Origin: Reticulitermes lucifugus
Lineage: Eukaryota > Arthropoda > Insecta > Blattodea > Rhinotermitidae
DNA: 64,000 nt
Direction of reading: 5' to 3'
NCBI GenBank assembly: GCA_026260175.1
Contig: JAKCWW010000068.1
Span: forward strand, 67,005 to 131,004
Shown here: positions 1-12,185 of the stretch, piece after piece
Position numbering within the stretch: the first letter of the stretch is position 1
Layout of the letters: each line of letters begins with the position of its first letter
The notes under the pieces: generated by a model
What the model was told of the DNA's origin: nothing
Seen by the model: the letters and a program-made list of their open reading frames with translations, nothing else
The model's database searches: none
Translations under genes and position numbers: made by a program

Positions 1-1139
1 CAGAGGATGATTATAAACGATAATTTGATTGATTCTTAGGTTGCCTAAACTGACGGTATTATGCAGTGTTGAGTATAAAGAGAGGTGTTATTGAGTTGTG
101 GGTTGGTAAATGTTTGGAACGTATCAGTCGTGACTTATTTTATGTTACTTGCGGCTGCGCACGCCATCGGAAGGGGCGATCCTCTTTAGCAGTCCTGTCA
201 CTTGACTATAAATAAATATATATACATATACATATAATTAAATAGAAAAAGCGCGAAATAAGAAAAGGAAAGAATAAAGGGTACTAGATTAAGGACGATA
301 AAAAACATATGTTCACCATTCACCTGTCCTTCATATGCATGCCTAATCAGGTATCGAAACGCTCATATTTACGCATTCTCAATACTTATACTTGCTGTAT
401 TTTGACCTACTCATGAATTGAAAATCCCTGTTTCGGACCGCTACGTGACATATGGCGCGGCCACTGGAGTGGGCGAATGTTTGCTACTTGCAGCAATCAA
501 GACTAATGTCAAGGGAAAAGAAAGAATAATGAGTTCCTCCAGACAGAAAGCAGTTAGAGTGTAAGTGCGCTGCCGCTACCTTTATCACATTCCGGAAGGT
601 TCATGGGCAAACAGAGAAGGGGCCATGTTTGTGATTTATGATGCAGATGATGTTGACAATTCTACAGCATCCAGCTACTTAAACCGAACATGATTTCCAA
701 AAGAATGATGGATGGAGAGTAGAAAGTAAGCGCTCTTCCACGCCAAATTTAATGTGTGGTTTCTCAAACAATGAAGCTGCTCGTTCAGAAGGCACGAATA
801 ATTTCAGTTTGCCTCTACACCAAGGGTAGGAAAAATGCGGCACGGGACAGCATGCGGTCTGCGAAAGAACTAATATTTGGCATTCTGCAAAAGGGATTTC
901 TCGCTCTCCTAAACACCTTGCTGTTAAAAAACAATTAAAAGACTCTCACATCTCCATTATTTCTCAGTTATTAGGCATGTGGTTTGTGGCGCATTATTGG
1001 ATGAAGACATGTTTATATTATCATAGAATTTAATAAAAAAGAAACAAGTAATTTGTGCAAAATAAAATTCAGAATTAAAGAGCTAAATCCGGCCAACACC
1101 CAAGTTCAGACACTATTAATATCAATATAATTCAACCGT
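1..1139. other. Unannotated AT-rich stretch
   Basis: I see no gene, repeat or RNA here. The only ORF of note, at 756-938 (+), is 60 codons, has no recognisable motif and no splice context. Confidence 0.5.
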
Positions 1140-1243
1140 GATGTCTTGACCCTTGAAGATGAGACCGATAGGTTGTTCCGAAACGTCTGTACGGAATTAC
1201 CACTCTACGCTGCTTAATATCCCAGAAGATCGCAGATCTCATC
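1140..1243 (+). repeat. Interspersed repeat, TTGAAGAT/GAAACGTC family, copy 1
   Basis: The unit aligns along its length with 15997-16102. Shared blocks in order are TTGACCC, GGAT/AGAT, GACCGATA, CCGAAACGTC, AATTACCAC, ATAAT/TAATAT, CCCAGAAGA and CAGAT-TCATC. A shorter, more decayed copy lies at 36971-37033. The CTTGAAGAT and CGAAACGTC boxes are 1151-1187. They resemble the hammerhead-like fold described for 48831-48875, but the hairpin between them is weak in this copy. Confidence 0.6.
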
Positions 1244-1854
1244 TTGAGAGATGAGGTTTCACTCCCATGTGATTTGTCAGTTTGAAGTCACTTTGGCACT
1301 TCTAAACGCTCTGTAATTCTAGAGGAATGGCCACGCATTTCAAAACGAGTGATGACTATTTTGGGCTGTGCGCTACTGGTCATTAAATGTATTTGCACCT
1401 GCCATCCCACTCTGTAGACAGCCAACTTTACCTGCATTCAGACGACTAGCCGTTCCATGGTGACAAGAGTCTCACCTAATAAAGCTATTTGTCCTGATAC
1501 TTTCGGGCCAGGGAAAGAAGAGACGTAAATTGTAAGATTTCATTCCGGCTACCTGCAATCCATTTCTAAACACTCCCTACGTCAACAGACCAGAACTATC
1601 TCCCTGTCTTCGTAATCACAACCCAACTATTCACTTTATTATTATTTGTCGCTTTATTGGTCATTTTCATTTCTTTAAATACAATTGGCGTTGGTATAAA
1701 TGGGGACAGGCAGATGGAAGGGGGTTAGCTTGGCACACGGCTAGGACAGAAAGTTTTAATTCTTCCGCTGCTTGACTCTAGTAATGAAAACACATAACCA
1801 CTTCTGGATTACGCATTCCGCACGGCTCCACTTCAGAAATGACTTGGAAAGTTT
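1244..1854. other. Unannotated stretch
   Basis: A short palindrome CTCATC..GATGAG lies at the left edge, near 1238-1255. Nothing else could be assigned. Confidence 0.4.
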
Positions 1855-2040
1855 TCGTGTTGCCGCTAATGAAACTGGAAAAGATGGCAGGGACAGAACA
1901 TGTAACACGCATGGGAAATCGGATAAGCAAAGTATTAGTAAAAGAACCTGGAAGGAAAAGGTCACTTCGAAATATTTGGCGTTGGTTTAAATGTGATATC
2001 AAAGTGGATTTTAAGGAAACGCTGTATGAGCACATGGTCC
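1855..2040 (+). pseudogene. LINE relic, C-terminal end of reverse-transcriptase ORF
   Basis: One plus-strand frame reads HVTRMGNR, then KRSLRNIWRW, then DIKVDFKE. This follows the familiar tail of insect non-LTR retrotransposon ORF2 (HVARMG...[21 protein letters not shown]). The copy is 5'-truncated, keeping only about the last 60 residues before the frame drifts into unrelated sequence. The frame happens to stay open from 1839 to 2150, but downstream of about 2040 nothing matches the family. The LINE clade cannot be fixed from so short a piece. Confidence 0.55.
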
Positions 2041-4450
2041 GAACCAGCAACCAGTCAATTACGCTACAAACAACATTGCGACATGGGTTAGACTCGCAGT
2101 ACAAAAAGTCAGAACGAAATATTAGCGGTCATATGGGAGAAAAACGATAATTGTTGCAGCGAATCCGTGCATGCTGGCCGTGGCGACAGACTTAACTGGC
2201 AGCGTGACGTCACGTCCGCGCATTTATTCTCCCGACTCGTGCGTGAATGTCGTTCCTGTACCACAGCCCTGCAATTCTTATAATACTAATGCATGGTTAT
2301 AAATGAAACGTTCACCGCCATTTTTTGACACGATTGGTTCCAGGAAACGGCAAAACGTTTTACTTTGTAACTCGTCTTTATATTACTCGGGGAATTCAAG
2401 ACATACACGCTTCTCACGCCTCTGAGGACAACTGTTGTTATCTCTTCTGGCTGCACCATTTTGATATCAGTGTAATTACATAATTTTGTACTTTTTATTA
2501 AGCGAGTCACGCAAGGATATATTGAATCCACGTACCAGAGTCGTCACTGAGAACTTAAAATTCTCTCATCTGGGTAACAGATTTTCCCCTTTTATGAAAA
2601 TCGAAGTTTTACTGCCGTAGGCTATTCACAAGAACCCACCACTAGACACTACTTGCACCAGGCGAATCCACTCAAACTCCTATTTTTTTAATTTTATTTT
2701 TTTCCACCTGCGTTTTTGTCTCCCAAATAGCTTTTCCTTTTAATTTGCTAGCGAAATATTTTATGCTGTTATGTTTACTAAATGTGTGTTACATCCGAAA
2801 CTAACTGGAAGTTATTCCTAATATTAAAAAATAACATACAAGAGGCATTATGTAATTAGCTGACAAATTTTTAAGTTTAATTTGAAGTTTTTTTAATGAC
2901 GTATCAGAAAAACATCGAGGAATCCGTACAAAGACTTTGTGCCCATGTTTAAAAAGTATGATGGTTCAGCACCGCAAATTCCTGGTAACATGACCTGGGT
3001 TGTGTTCGCAAAATGTTTACAACCCTTTTTTTCTTGAACATTTCTTCGTCAGAATGAAAACTTCAGTTCAGGACTTGTAATTACAGGGAGAGAGTCACGA
3101 CAAAGTAAATATAAAATCTGTAACCTCGAATCCTCGTTTACACTACAATGCAACCTACGAGTGCAAAATGCTTCCCTACTGTCTGCACAGAATTTACGCA
3201 TAACCACAGGCGTTCTGTTTGTGTAGAAGGAAGCATGTTGCATCAGTTCCTGGCTGCAAGACCACCTACTGGCCGCCAGGATACACTGGTGGGAGCCCTT
3301 AGGCGAGCTTAATTTTATTCTAAAGGTTTTGCTATCATTGCATCTCTTCTATACAAATAAGCACTTAATAAAACCGCTACTCGTTGAGTTTACAGTAACT
3401 GGCACCACGCAGGGTATTATATCGCTGCTTTGTTACTTGCGAAATGCGGACAAAGAACTCGAATCTCAGACGCAAGCTGACTGTATTATGGGCATAAACT
3501 GCACCTGAGCTTGAGTTAGAGTAATGAGAGGCGCCTGTGAAGTGTACCGGCCACTGACATCGAGCCAAGGGTTTGACATCTCACATGTACAGCAGCACAC
3601 TTACAGCTCCGTTGTGTGTGATGGAAACTGACGGCTAGCTCCTCAACGCCCCACGACAAATCTTCTCGGAGCTCCAGACTCTTAAAGATAAAGACACTAT
3701 CTTCCCTCGAAACGTCGAGAAAAGATTACCGATTGAGGCGGCTTCATTTCCCAAACAACGGACAGCACTTTGTATGGAATGACTGAGGAGTTCATACTAA
3801 ACACAATTTTTTTCCCCCAGAAGAAAAAATCTTGAGGAGAAATTGTTTTTTACTACCCACATCTGTTTCTCTAATTCTAATAAACTGCTAACATTTGTTA
3901 TTGTATTTCATAGGGTGTGTTGGATGAAGATATCTGTCTAAAGGAGAAGTGAGCATTGTGAGAAGAGCTAAAGCTCTTGTCGCAGAAAGCGTAATTTTAC
4001 ATGATTTTGCGAGGCAATAAGGGTAAATTTGACCTTCTTTTGACGTCGTGTACCAACGTAATTTACCGTAAATATTGTGATCTTTCTTCAAAATAAAATG
4101 TAGCAGGTGATATTTTTCTTAAGTGTGGTTCATTGTACACGTATTAATTTGTTCACTCTCGGCAGCGCCTGATGCCTCGGGCTAGACGGTCCCGTTAAGC
4201 TCAACATCATGTTTGATTGCCTAAAGCATAGGCGTTTTAGCGTGGCAGGTTGGTTCCCTGCGGACAGCAGCATAGCCCATGTTCAGCAGTAAGTCCCAAG
4301 CCAACCACAGTCACGCTAATTGTAAAGAACACTCACTGCCTACTTGCGAGTACACAATTACCTATCCCTGTAACTAATTTATTACCTACCTTCTGCCTAA
4401 ATAATTAACTTACCCACTGACTAAATCTCTGCATAAATTAACTCAATAAA
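2041..4450. other. Unannotated stretch
   Basis: AT-rich, with T-runs at 2683-2703. A CGAAACGTCG box at 3709-3718 follows a short AAGATA/TATCTT hairpin. It looks like the repeated motif elsewhere in the window but lacks its box order. Nothing else was assigned. Confidence 0.4.
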
Positions 4451-4468
4451 ACACACACACACACACAC
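4451..4468. repeat. (AC)9 microsatellite
   Basis: Pure AC dinucleotides are followed at once by TGTAACCAACTGT. Almost the same flank (TGTACACCAACTGT) follows the CA repeat ending near 16940, so the two microsatellites may descend from one dispersed unit. Confidence 0.85.
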
Positions 4469-6667
4469 TGTAACCAACTGTCTCTACATCTATAAGACTT
4501 AGTAACTGTAATCAGCCCTTCAGGTCTAATTCCTGCATGCCTTAAAATGACACAAGACTGTGTCGCCAATGCACTGACATTTCCACGTGACAATGTGTCC
4601 TGTCTGTTGCTTACTAATTGTAAGAAATCTACGGTACAGTTCTGGCTGTGTTAAATTCAGTCTTGATCTATATTAAGGTTGTAAATCTCTATTAAATCCG
4701 TACCCAGTAATCTAGCTGATTTTTATTATTAATGTTATTTAATGATTTTATTATGATGGAATATAATATGGCTTATTTTAATATGGAAGCTTCACACTTT
4801 AAAAAAAGCAATAATTTCAAAAACAAAAATTTTCCCAGCATGGCGAGGCACTCTATTTGTAACTCATATCCCATAAATGACACGCCTGATATCATATTGC
4901 ATTTACTTATTAAAGTGGATGTCGGTAGGCTATTTATAACATCTTGTTAAAGGCTAACTAAAAAATGTAGTTCTCACGTTCGTGTGATTACTCCAACATG
5001 AGTGCCGTAGAACCTTATAAGGAGAAAGCGAAAATAGATTTCTTCGAAATAGTATGTAATAATGGGTCTTCGATAAAATGTAAAATTCTCGCAGATAATT
5101 TTTGTACAACATAAAATAAAGCTATAACATTCAATTGATTTATTTATCTTACATATTAATGTTGATTTATTTAAAGATAAACCACAAGCATAGCAACAAT
5201 TTCAGAACAAATGTTTCTTTTATGGATTTTGTTAAAAATGCACGGCAGAGATCCTAAACTTTAGGGTTACATCCACCAACATGGAAGGAATATTTACATT
5301 TGAGAAGGTTAAGTACAGAAAGAGATCGCTTGCTGCTGAGGCGAATGTTTTAACTTACGAGAACTGAAATAACACGAGGCTGAAGAATTATGAACAGAAC
5401 TATATTTGTTGAATATTAGTGTTATGAGCTTCATAATGTGTGCTCTTAAGCACAAAGATCCATTCAAGGAAAGACATAGAACGCGATACATAATAAATAT
5501 ATTAGCGACCGAGAAAGCGTAAAAGGTTTTGTCGGAAAAAGGTAAGAAATACTCGTAGACCACTTGGGAAACGCATAGAGATTTTAACGAAACAAGACGA
5601 GAAAGTGTAGATCGAACTTAGATGGCTCACAATATAGTCCAATGACGGAACTTGTGTGGCCACATTAGTGAACATTTGGGTTTTGTAATTCTGTTGAACA
5701 GCTGAGCGAATATCGGGTCTCAAGAATGGTTCTTTTAAATGGAGGCAGTTCATAGTTCCTTAAAATTATCAGATGGTCCTTCCTGGCACATTCGCCACAC
5801 AGACTGCAAGATTAGAGGGAAATTCGGCGTTATGGACTCTTGCCAGAACTCCCGTCTCAAAGACGCGAAAACTTGCCGTCCCTTGTTATTAGCACTGAAC
5901 TGAAACGAAAGCATTAGAGGCACGTGAGTGACGATCCAGTGGAAGGTGTTGCAGGATTTTGTCATCTTCTGACGGCAAGGTTCCACGTGTAACAATCGGC
6001 CACTTCAAATGGCAGGTTATGCGTTATTCGCTTAATTTAGGACGCTATGTCAAGTGCAGAAATCATTCCGCCTACTGTAAAATATGATAAATTGTGAATG
6101 AAGAATTAGGATAACATATAGTTCATTTTATACGTTATAAGCCTGTGAAGATTCATACTGCAGTATTTTTTATTACGGCGTCGTGTAACATAGTCAAGGT
6201 TTGAGGACTTTTCAGAGGAACCTATTGCCTCCTTCATTAGGCACAATTCAGCTTCAGATTGCTTTGTTGGAATTATTAATTACGAAGGAAGGTGGTCTCA
6301 TTATACCCTGATGATGGCTGTAGTAGGTTGTTCTGAAATGTTGGCACATATCTAAGGGACTAGAGGCATTCCCTTACTTACGCAGTAGTTACGTTCCCGA
6401 AGGTCCGCGCAAGTTGGAATTGAGTATGCACATGGTGAACTTTATGTGTATATAACGGAGTCCAGTTGAATTCCACACTCCGACACTCTGGAACCTGATC
6501 GTCTGCACCATGACCGCCCCGCCGCCTGTGCTATCGTCCAGCAACTTTCTTCATCAGCTTGCCTTATTGTGCTTTCATTTCCGAAAGAAAAAATTCGGAC
6601 AGTTTTCAAAAATGTTATTTCAATGTTTTTACTTTTTTTAAATTAAGTGACTTAAAAATGCATAAGT
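4469..6667. other. Unannotated stretch
   Basis: Three staggered minus-strand ORFs of 81-84 codons tile 5309-5995. They are in different frames and show no family motif. At 6306-6346 a CCTGATGATGG box is followed by TGAAATG, which is a weak member of the recurring motif with no good hairpin. Confidence 0.35.
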
Positions 6668-6712
6668 CGGGGACGCACTGCACATGACGTCATGACCCAC
6701 AAGAAAGTAATC
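6668..6712 (+). repeat. Repeat fragment shared with 9541-9650 and 26889-26975
   Basis: The block around ATGACGTCATGACCCACAAG matches GGAGCGTCATGTCCCACAAG near 9617-9636 and ACAGCGTCACGTCGCACAGG near 26953. Only the downstream part of the family survives here. It runs into an ATC-rich simple repeat (about 6709-6730). Confidence 0.45.
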
Positions 6713-9394
6713 ATCATAATCATCACCATGAATTTATCAAATTTCAAATTATGGATTTTCAGGAACATAATTTATACTTTCAAAGTGTCACTGGCACGTC
6801 GCCAATATAGGATCTGATTTCAGAAACTGGTGGAGAAAATCTCTAGAGTACCGCTGTAAGATAAACTAGTTTTCGCATGAGCAAAGACATAATTAGTTCG
6901 GAGTAAATGAATTGTCTTGATTACTGGCACTGACTTTCCCTGTTTGCCCTGACAACTAGATCACCTAGTTCATGCACTATCAGATCGTGGTTGCAGGATG
7001 AGCGCCTTCGGTGCTGCTGTTATAATTAATCGATGCTACTCTCAGATTAATGGCTCAAATATTTCACTTCTTAATTCCTCTTCGTTTATTCTGTTGAGGT
7101 GTGTGATATGCCTAAAATTTATATACATATAAGAAAAATGCCTATTATATGTGTCTTTATTTAATTGATTCCGTACACCAGAATTCTTTTTGAGAAGCGT
7201 AGAGTCGCTAAGATAGTCCAGAAAGTTTTAGCTGTTTATGGAAACTACTATTTCTTATCGTCTTCATAAAACGCCACCACAGGATTATATCACAAACCGA
7301 TTTTAATCCAGTCCATGCCCTCACAACACAGTTAAGGTGCATTGTATTATTATTTTTTCCTCTACATCTAAAAGTCCCATCGGGTACAAATCACGGAGCT
7401 TCCGTGAATTGGCTCAAGATCTTATGAAATACAGCTCCCAGCTTATATCTTCGAAGAGTGTAATTAACCTACATTATATTTAAAGATTAAATTCTTACCT
7501 CACAGACAGTAGAGTCCGTCTCAGTTATGCAGACCAAACGGTTAATGATGTAGAGGAAAAAATTACTATTTGTTGTGAGGCTTATATAAAACACAAATAG
7601 GTATACACTGGGAGAGACTGTAGAAGTCATGAATGTTAAACCTGATGGTACATAGAGCAAACACTGGAGGTTCAGGAGTTCACGGATTCGCTCTTCGTAC
7701 AGTAGGAGTATTATAATCCAAAGCGGCTTTTCTTACACTAAATTTAAAACCATACGCTATCATACTGATTGTTACTTACTGGATATAATCTTGTGTTTAA
7801 CGACACTGCGTAAACTTTAAAAATTATGTGGACTAAAATAGCGTGAGAAGATAATAAATTGTGAGGATATATGACCCTGTAATGGCCTGCTTTATGCTAC
7901 AGTCTCGTTCTGTAACCAATTCCAGGCAGTAGAGTCGGTAAGCCGGCCGAGTTTCAAACTTAGTAACTTCCGAACACGCCTTTAGGGCATTACTTCCATA
8001 ATTAACTGCTTCAGCGCATTATTCTGGAAGAAATGTACTAGTAGTTTGGTGTGAAAAAAGGGGTGATGGGGACAGTTCTTGATGTTTCTACAAAACGTCG
8101 CCAATGTATCCAGCATTAATCCTAGAGAGGAATGCGAAATTTGCCATTCTCACTGCAGTGTCGCTGAAGACTCAAGACTTAAAAAAATGACGTCGTGTTG
8201 ATTGGTAAGTAATTACTAATGTTTCAAAACACTGTAGCACTTTCATCTTCAGGGCCAAGCGAAAGGCAATGCATTTCTTCCAAACACCGCTGTTAACATC
8301 CCAAAGACTTGAATCTACAACAATCAGAATCTTCAAAAATAAGAAACGTACTTCGAAATTTTACCTTGATATAAACACAGCTTAATGTTTTATTCTTTAA
8401 GAGAAGGGACTACTGGAGACGAGACGATTGGGAATGTATAAGGGAGAAGTGCCGTGGGAGGCTGTGTTTTGAACTGAGATGGATCACTCCTGGGTAAAGG
8501 GGCGATCACTTTTGGACATGATTACTAAACACAGGATTTCATAGGGGGGTATTTTTACTAGCTAAACGACTATCTTCTTCTCGAATAGGACTCCGTTAAA
8601 CGGGGTTACTTGCTAAGCTGTGAAGAAAGTTCCTGTAAGTTACATCGCGAGAGAAATACATTATAAATATACAGACACAGTTACACAGGCTAATTGTTAA
8701 AAGTTGGTAGCCCTTAAAAAAAATTTTAATAGACTAAACGAATAATACAGATGGTATTCCAAGAGACCTCATTTCTTAAACAGGCCTACATTAGTCTATT
8801 ATTATCAGTGAAATATAATTTGTTAATGCCAATTCAACAAAAGGAGAACAAGGTCAATTCATGCAAGACAAATTCTTATACAGGTTTTATCGAAAGAATG
8901 AAATTCCATCACCCCTACTTGCTGTTCCAAATCAATTTTACAATGTAGGTTCTTACCGTATTGCTAAGTCATAGCAAATAACCAGTTCTATGTAGAGCAA
9001 GTCCACACCTAAGGATGACTGCTATGAAGACAGTTTTTATACAATTCCGTTTCTCTCCTAGCCAGTGTAGGTGAACATGTATCATGTACTTGCTATACAA
9101 AACTCACCCACTGAGCGTACATAATTATGCAGATGTAGCAACACATCTATAATCTTCACAAATTTTATTTGTTTGTATTCATTTAAAGAATAGAGACTAA
9201 GGCGTGTTTCAGACTGCTTATACAATATTACGAACACAGACGCCTTCTTATGTTTCTATGATAAAAGTTTATAAACTCTTGAAGCCAAGTTTGTGAACGT
9301 CTACTTTTTATGTGCAATATTACGGTAACAGTGTACTCTATTCGGTCCTGGGCATTTAGGCCTACTCTTATCCACACGGGAACAAGTTGCTTGC
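6713..9394. other. Unannotated stretch
   Basis: AT-rich with frequent stops in all frames. A lone TTTTAATCCAGTCC at 7303-7316 resembles one unit core of the 38-bp tandem array at 54519-54670. Nothing else was assigned. Confidence 0.35.
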
Positions 9395-9540
9395 TATGTA
9401 ACAAGGTGGGGTGCGCCTAATGTGGTCGACTGAGCATTCCCTTTTTCTGGAATTTGATGCCGCGTCACTGGATAACCCATTCCCGACTTTTCGAGGCAAC
9501 GCAATATCCTCATCTCCAAGGGAGGTAATTTCGAAGGACT

Positions 9541-9650
9541 CACTTGAAAATCCACACCCTTGAAGATAAGAAAAATACGTTGCATCAAAACGTCGGGATC
9601 CGATTATGCACTGACGGAGCGTCATGTCCCACAAGAAAGGAATCACTAGC
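9541..9650 (+). repeat. Interspersed repeat, TTGAAGAT/AAACGTC family, second type
   Basis: The order is CCCTTGAAGATAAG, then CATCAAAACGTCGGGAT, then CACTGACGGAGCGTCATGTC and CCACAAGAAAGGAATC. It aligns with 26889-26975 over the whole length. Reading the repeat as protein (70 codons at 9544-9756) gives a coding-like peptide, but it is only a translation of the repeat. CCC before the box and GGG after GTC could pair, as in the hammerhead-like copies, but the middle hairpin is poor. Confidence 0.55.
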
Positions 9651-9660
9651 CACACCACTG

Positions 9661-11559
9661 CGAAATAAACATTCTCGTGTTTTCATCTGCTTTTCTGCAA
9701 ATTCCTGCTGGGATATTTGGTACAGAGCCAAATTTCAAGTGTTGTCAAATGTTTAGTGCTGTTCGAACCCCTCAATTTGCTTGGTTAAAGTGAAATATGT
9801 GAAAACACTTTACTGCTGACTGCGCGGGATAGCAATTTTTCGCATGAAAGCCAACCGACAACTGCAGGCTTTCTGGCGCATGTTGCCCCAGCCCGCAATT
9901 GTGTTTGGCCCTTTACATACTGTCCCGTTTATCTTATCCTTCAACACGAAAGCTTTAGGACATAGAAACCCTGAATCCTTCAGAACATGCCGTGACAGTG
10001 CTGTGCTTAGAGTTACCCTAAAGTGGACATTCTCTATTGCCCAACCAATATAGACCTTCATAAGAAATGGAACTGATTACAACGTCATGGAAATGAGCAC
10101 TTTCCGTGGGCCTCCTACCGTGTTCGTAAGCATGTGGACCCTGTACTAAGCCATATGAATTCAGTACACATATTCACACTGCAACGCCGGTTTCCCGGCT
10201 ACACCTGCATCCAGGTAGTAGTTTCTTCTCCTCTGTTCTTCGGACTGAAATTTTGTGCACGGGGATTTGAAGAATATTAAAGAATGTAAACGAATAATCA
10301 GATTAACGGATCACCCGCTTTAACTCTGCTCATACGTAGGATATGGTACTGCTTGCGTCGCTCAGTGTTTTGAACACCTCTGCAGGGAACTGATTTCCAG
10401 CTGACACGCTACAACTGATTTCTCAAGGGATTTATTTTAGCGAATGACCGGTCCGCTTCCTTGCAGCTGTATGCCGTTAAGTAAAGAACTATTAATTCCT
10501 CATCATTTCGCTAATGAGCGAAGCCATTTGGACAGTTGCTGTAGTGCCGTACTCCCGTCTCACACTGTACTGTCCACATATCTCAAGACTATTCGCCCGT
10601 GGTAAAACCGTTTCGCAAACTTCCATTCCCATTGCACAGACAACGGGAATAAATGGATGTGAAAATCCTTCTAAACTTCAGGTGGTTTTATTATGTAATT
10701 CTGAAACCCAGAACGTCATAAAATAAAAGTTATAAAACAATTAGTAAAGTAAATAACAAATTACCGAAAACAACATTAATTTATGCGTCCTAGTTTAGCC
10801 GTTGTAATGCAGACCTCTCCAGACTTGCGCTCAATCAATCTTGTATTCAGTGGTCACAGCCCTCCCCGGCATTTTTCAATAATCAGGTAGCAAACCTTAC
10901 AAGAAACACCTTTATTAACATGTGTACATTACAGCCAAATTCGGAGTTCGATTTCTGAGAACTATTTTTTTATACATTTTAATCAGGGCGACACTTACGG
11001 AGATACCTTGCTTGCTTAGTTAAGTACTTAGAGACGATTCACAAAATGCCTCGTTTATAGGCATGTTATCAAATATGAGGATGAGTGCTAGTGAATAAAT
11101 TAAAAGGCAGTAGTAGCGGCCAAATTTAAGGTAGACACACTAGCCCATCCTGTTCGTACAGGAAAGAGAATACCAAGAGAAATCTGAATCAATATATTCG
11201 GTATACCAATTACGAGCAGCCAGCACTGTGTACTGTGACACTGGCTTCATTCCTGGAGCACTAAGCAAGGTACTGCTTTTCCTTTATTATATTCTCCCCA
11301 GTTTAATTTTCTTTGATTGTGTTTATGTTCTATTTCTCTTTGAAACACGTCGCTGGCTGACCGAAACAAAATTAGGGAAATATATTCATAGCATAACTCT
11401 TCTAGGGATTTCCTTCTGCAAATACCTCCAAATACTCACTTCGTAATCCATAATTTTTAATGACCTCATATAAATATCTTAATCTGATAATTTCATGCAC
11501 TCTTAAATGCATTAGTCGGGATAGAAAAGTCGGTGCAATGATTTCTCTTCCAAAAATGT
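9661..11559. other. Unannotated stretch
   Basis: Contains overlapping small ORFs on both strands at 9810-10061 and a 70-codon ORF at 10514-10726. None has a motif or splice context that I trust. Confidence 0.35.
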
Positions 11560-11735
11560 CCAGACCTGCTCTTGGGCTCACCCAGACTCTTGCTCAGTGG
11601 GTACCGTGGACTCTGGGGTAAAGTGACTGGGGCATGAAACTGAACTCTCAGATCCATATAGTGCGAAGGCTAAGAATGAGTTGGGCCATACATATACTAC
11701 CCACGTCGTGTGCAAAGGGACGGTTTACATTCATT
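11560..11735 (+). repeat. Degenerate SINE body
   Basis: GTCCAGACCTGCTCTTGGGC, CACCCAG, GTGGGTACC and GGGGTAAAGTGACTGGGG follow the same order as the body of the tRNA SINE at 19544-19830 (GTCCAGAC, CTGGGGCCCACCCAG, GGGTAACGG, GGGGTAAAGCGACTGGGG). The 3' part differs (GCAAAGGGAC) and matches 22576-22615. It is therefore an older or sister subfamily. The tRNA head is eroded or absent, and no TSD was found. Confidence 0.55.
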
Positions 11736-11907
11736 TTACTTTATGGTGCGGGCTGGTAGGTAGTTTCTAACCTTCCAGAGGAACGTAATACTTCCAGCTT
11801 CTCAGCAGCGCTTTCCCCTGAAAGTTTTGCAGCCTTCTACCGGATTGCCCTTCATCGTAACCAAGATCAAGCCTTGTCGCTGTGAATAACTCAGACCATT
11901 ACGTTAC

Positions 11908-12175
11908 TATTACCGTACATTTTTGATTATACAAGTCTTATTCAGACAAATGTACACTGTTTCATATTATTCAACACAACATTTTATTAAAGACTGCCCA
12001 ACATGTTTCGAACCTATTTCAGGTTCATCTTCAGGGGCTTACTTGTTGAAATTACATCAGCTATACATCTGGTATTAAAGTTACATAAATTGTTATAATG
12101 CCGTTAGATGTGTATGGGTTTTGAATTCTGAAAACAATATTAAAACATCTTTAAGTTAAAATATTTAAAAAAAAA
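11908..12175 (-). mobile_element. Retroposed unit with hammerhead-like motif, 10-bp TSD
   Basis: ATTACGTTAC occurs directly on both sides (11898-11907 and 12176-12185), defining a 268-bp insertion. Its left end, TATTACCGTACATTTTTG, resembles the left tails of the inverted-arm elements at 36072 and 48565. Its interior (GACAAATGTACACT, then CATGTTTCGAAC, TTCATCTTCAGGG, CAGCTATA) aligns with 48565-48790. The right end is A-rich (a run of ten A). On the minus strand the unit carries one hammerhead-like motif at 11996-12038. The variable TSD and one-sided tail point to reverse transcription; a Penelope-like pseudo-LTR or a non-autonomous relative is my inference. Confidence 0.6.
11996..12038 (-). 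ncRNA. Hammerhead-like three-way-junction motif
   Basis: On the minus strand the parts are, in order: GCCC; the box CTGAAGA; one extra T; a perfect 6-bp hairpin GAACCT / AGGTTC with a 5-nt loop; GAAAC; AT; GTT; and GGGC, which pairs with the opening GCCC. That is the type I hammerhead order (stem I, CUGANGA, stem II, GAAA, a tiny stem III, cleavable UH, stem I), except for the single T between box and stem II. I cannot tell whether it could cleave. Confidence 0.45.
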
Positions 12176-12185
12176 ATTACGTTAC

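Noticed and set aside
1778-2104. 108-codon minus-strand ORF
   Set aside because: It is the shadow of the plus-strand LINE relic at 1855-2040.
3681-3718. Hammerhead-like copy at CGAAACGTCG
   Set aside because: The AAGATA/TATCTT hairpin overlaps the place of the CTGANGA box, and the box itself is missing.
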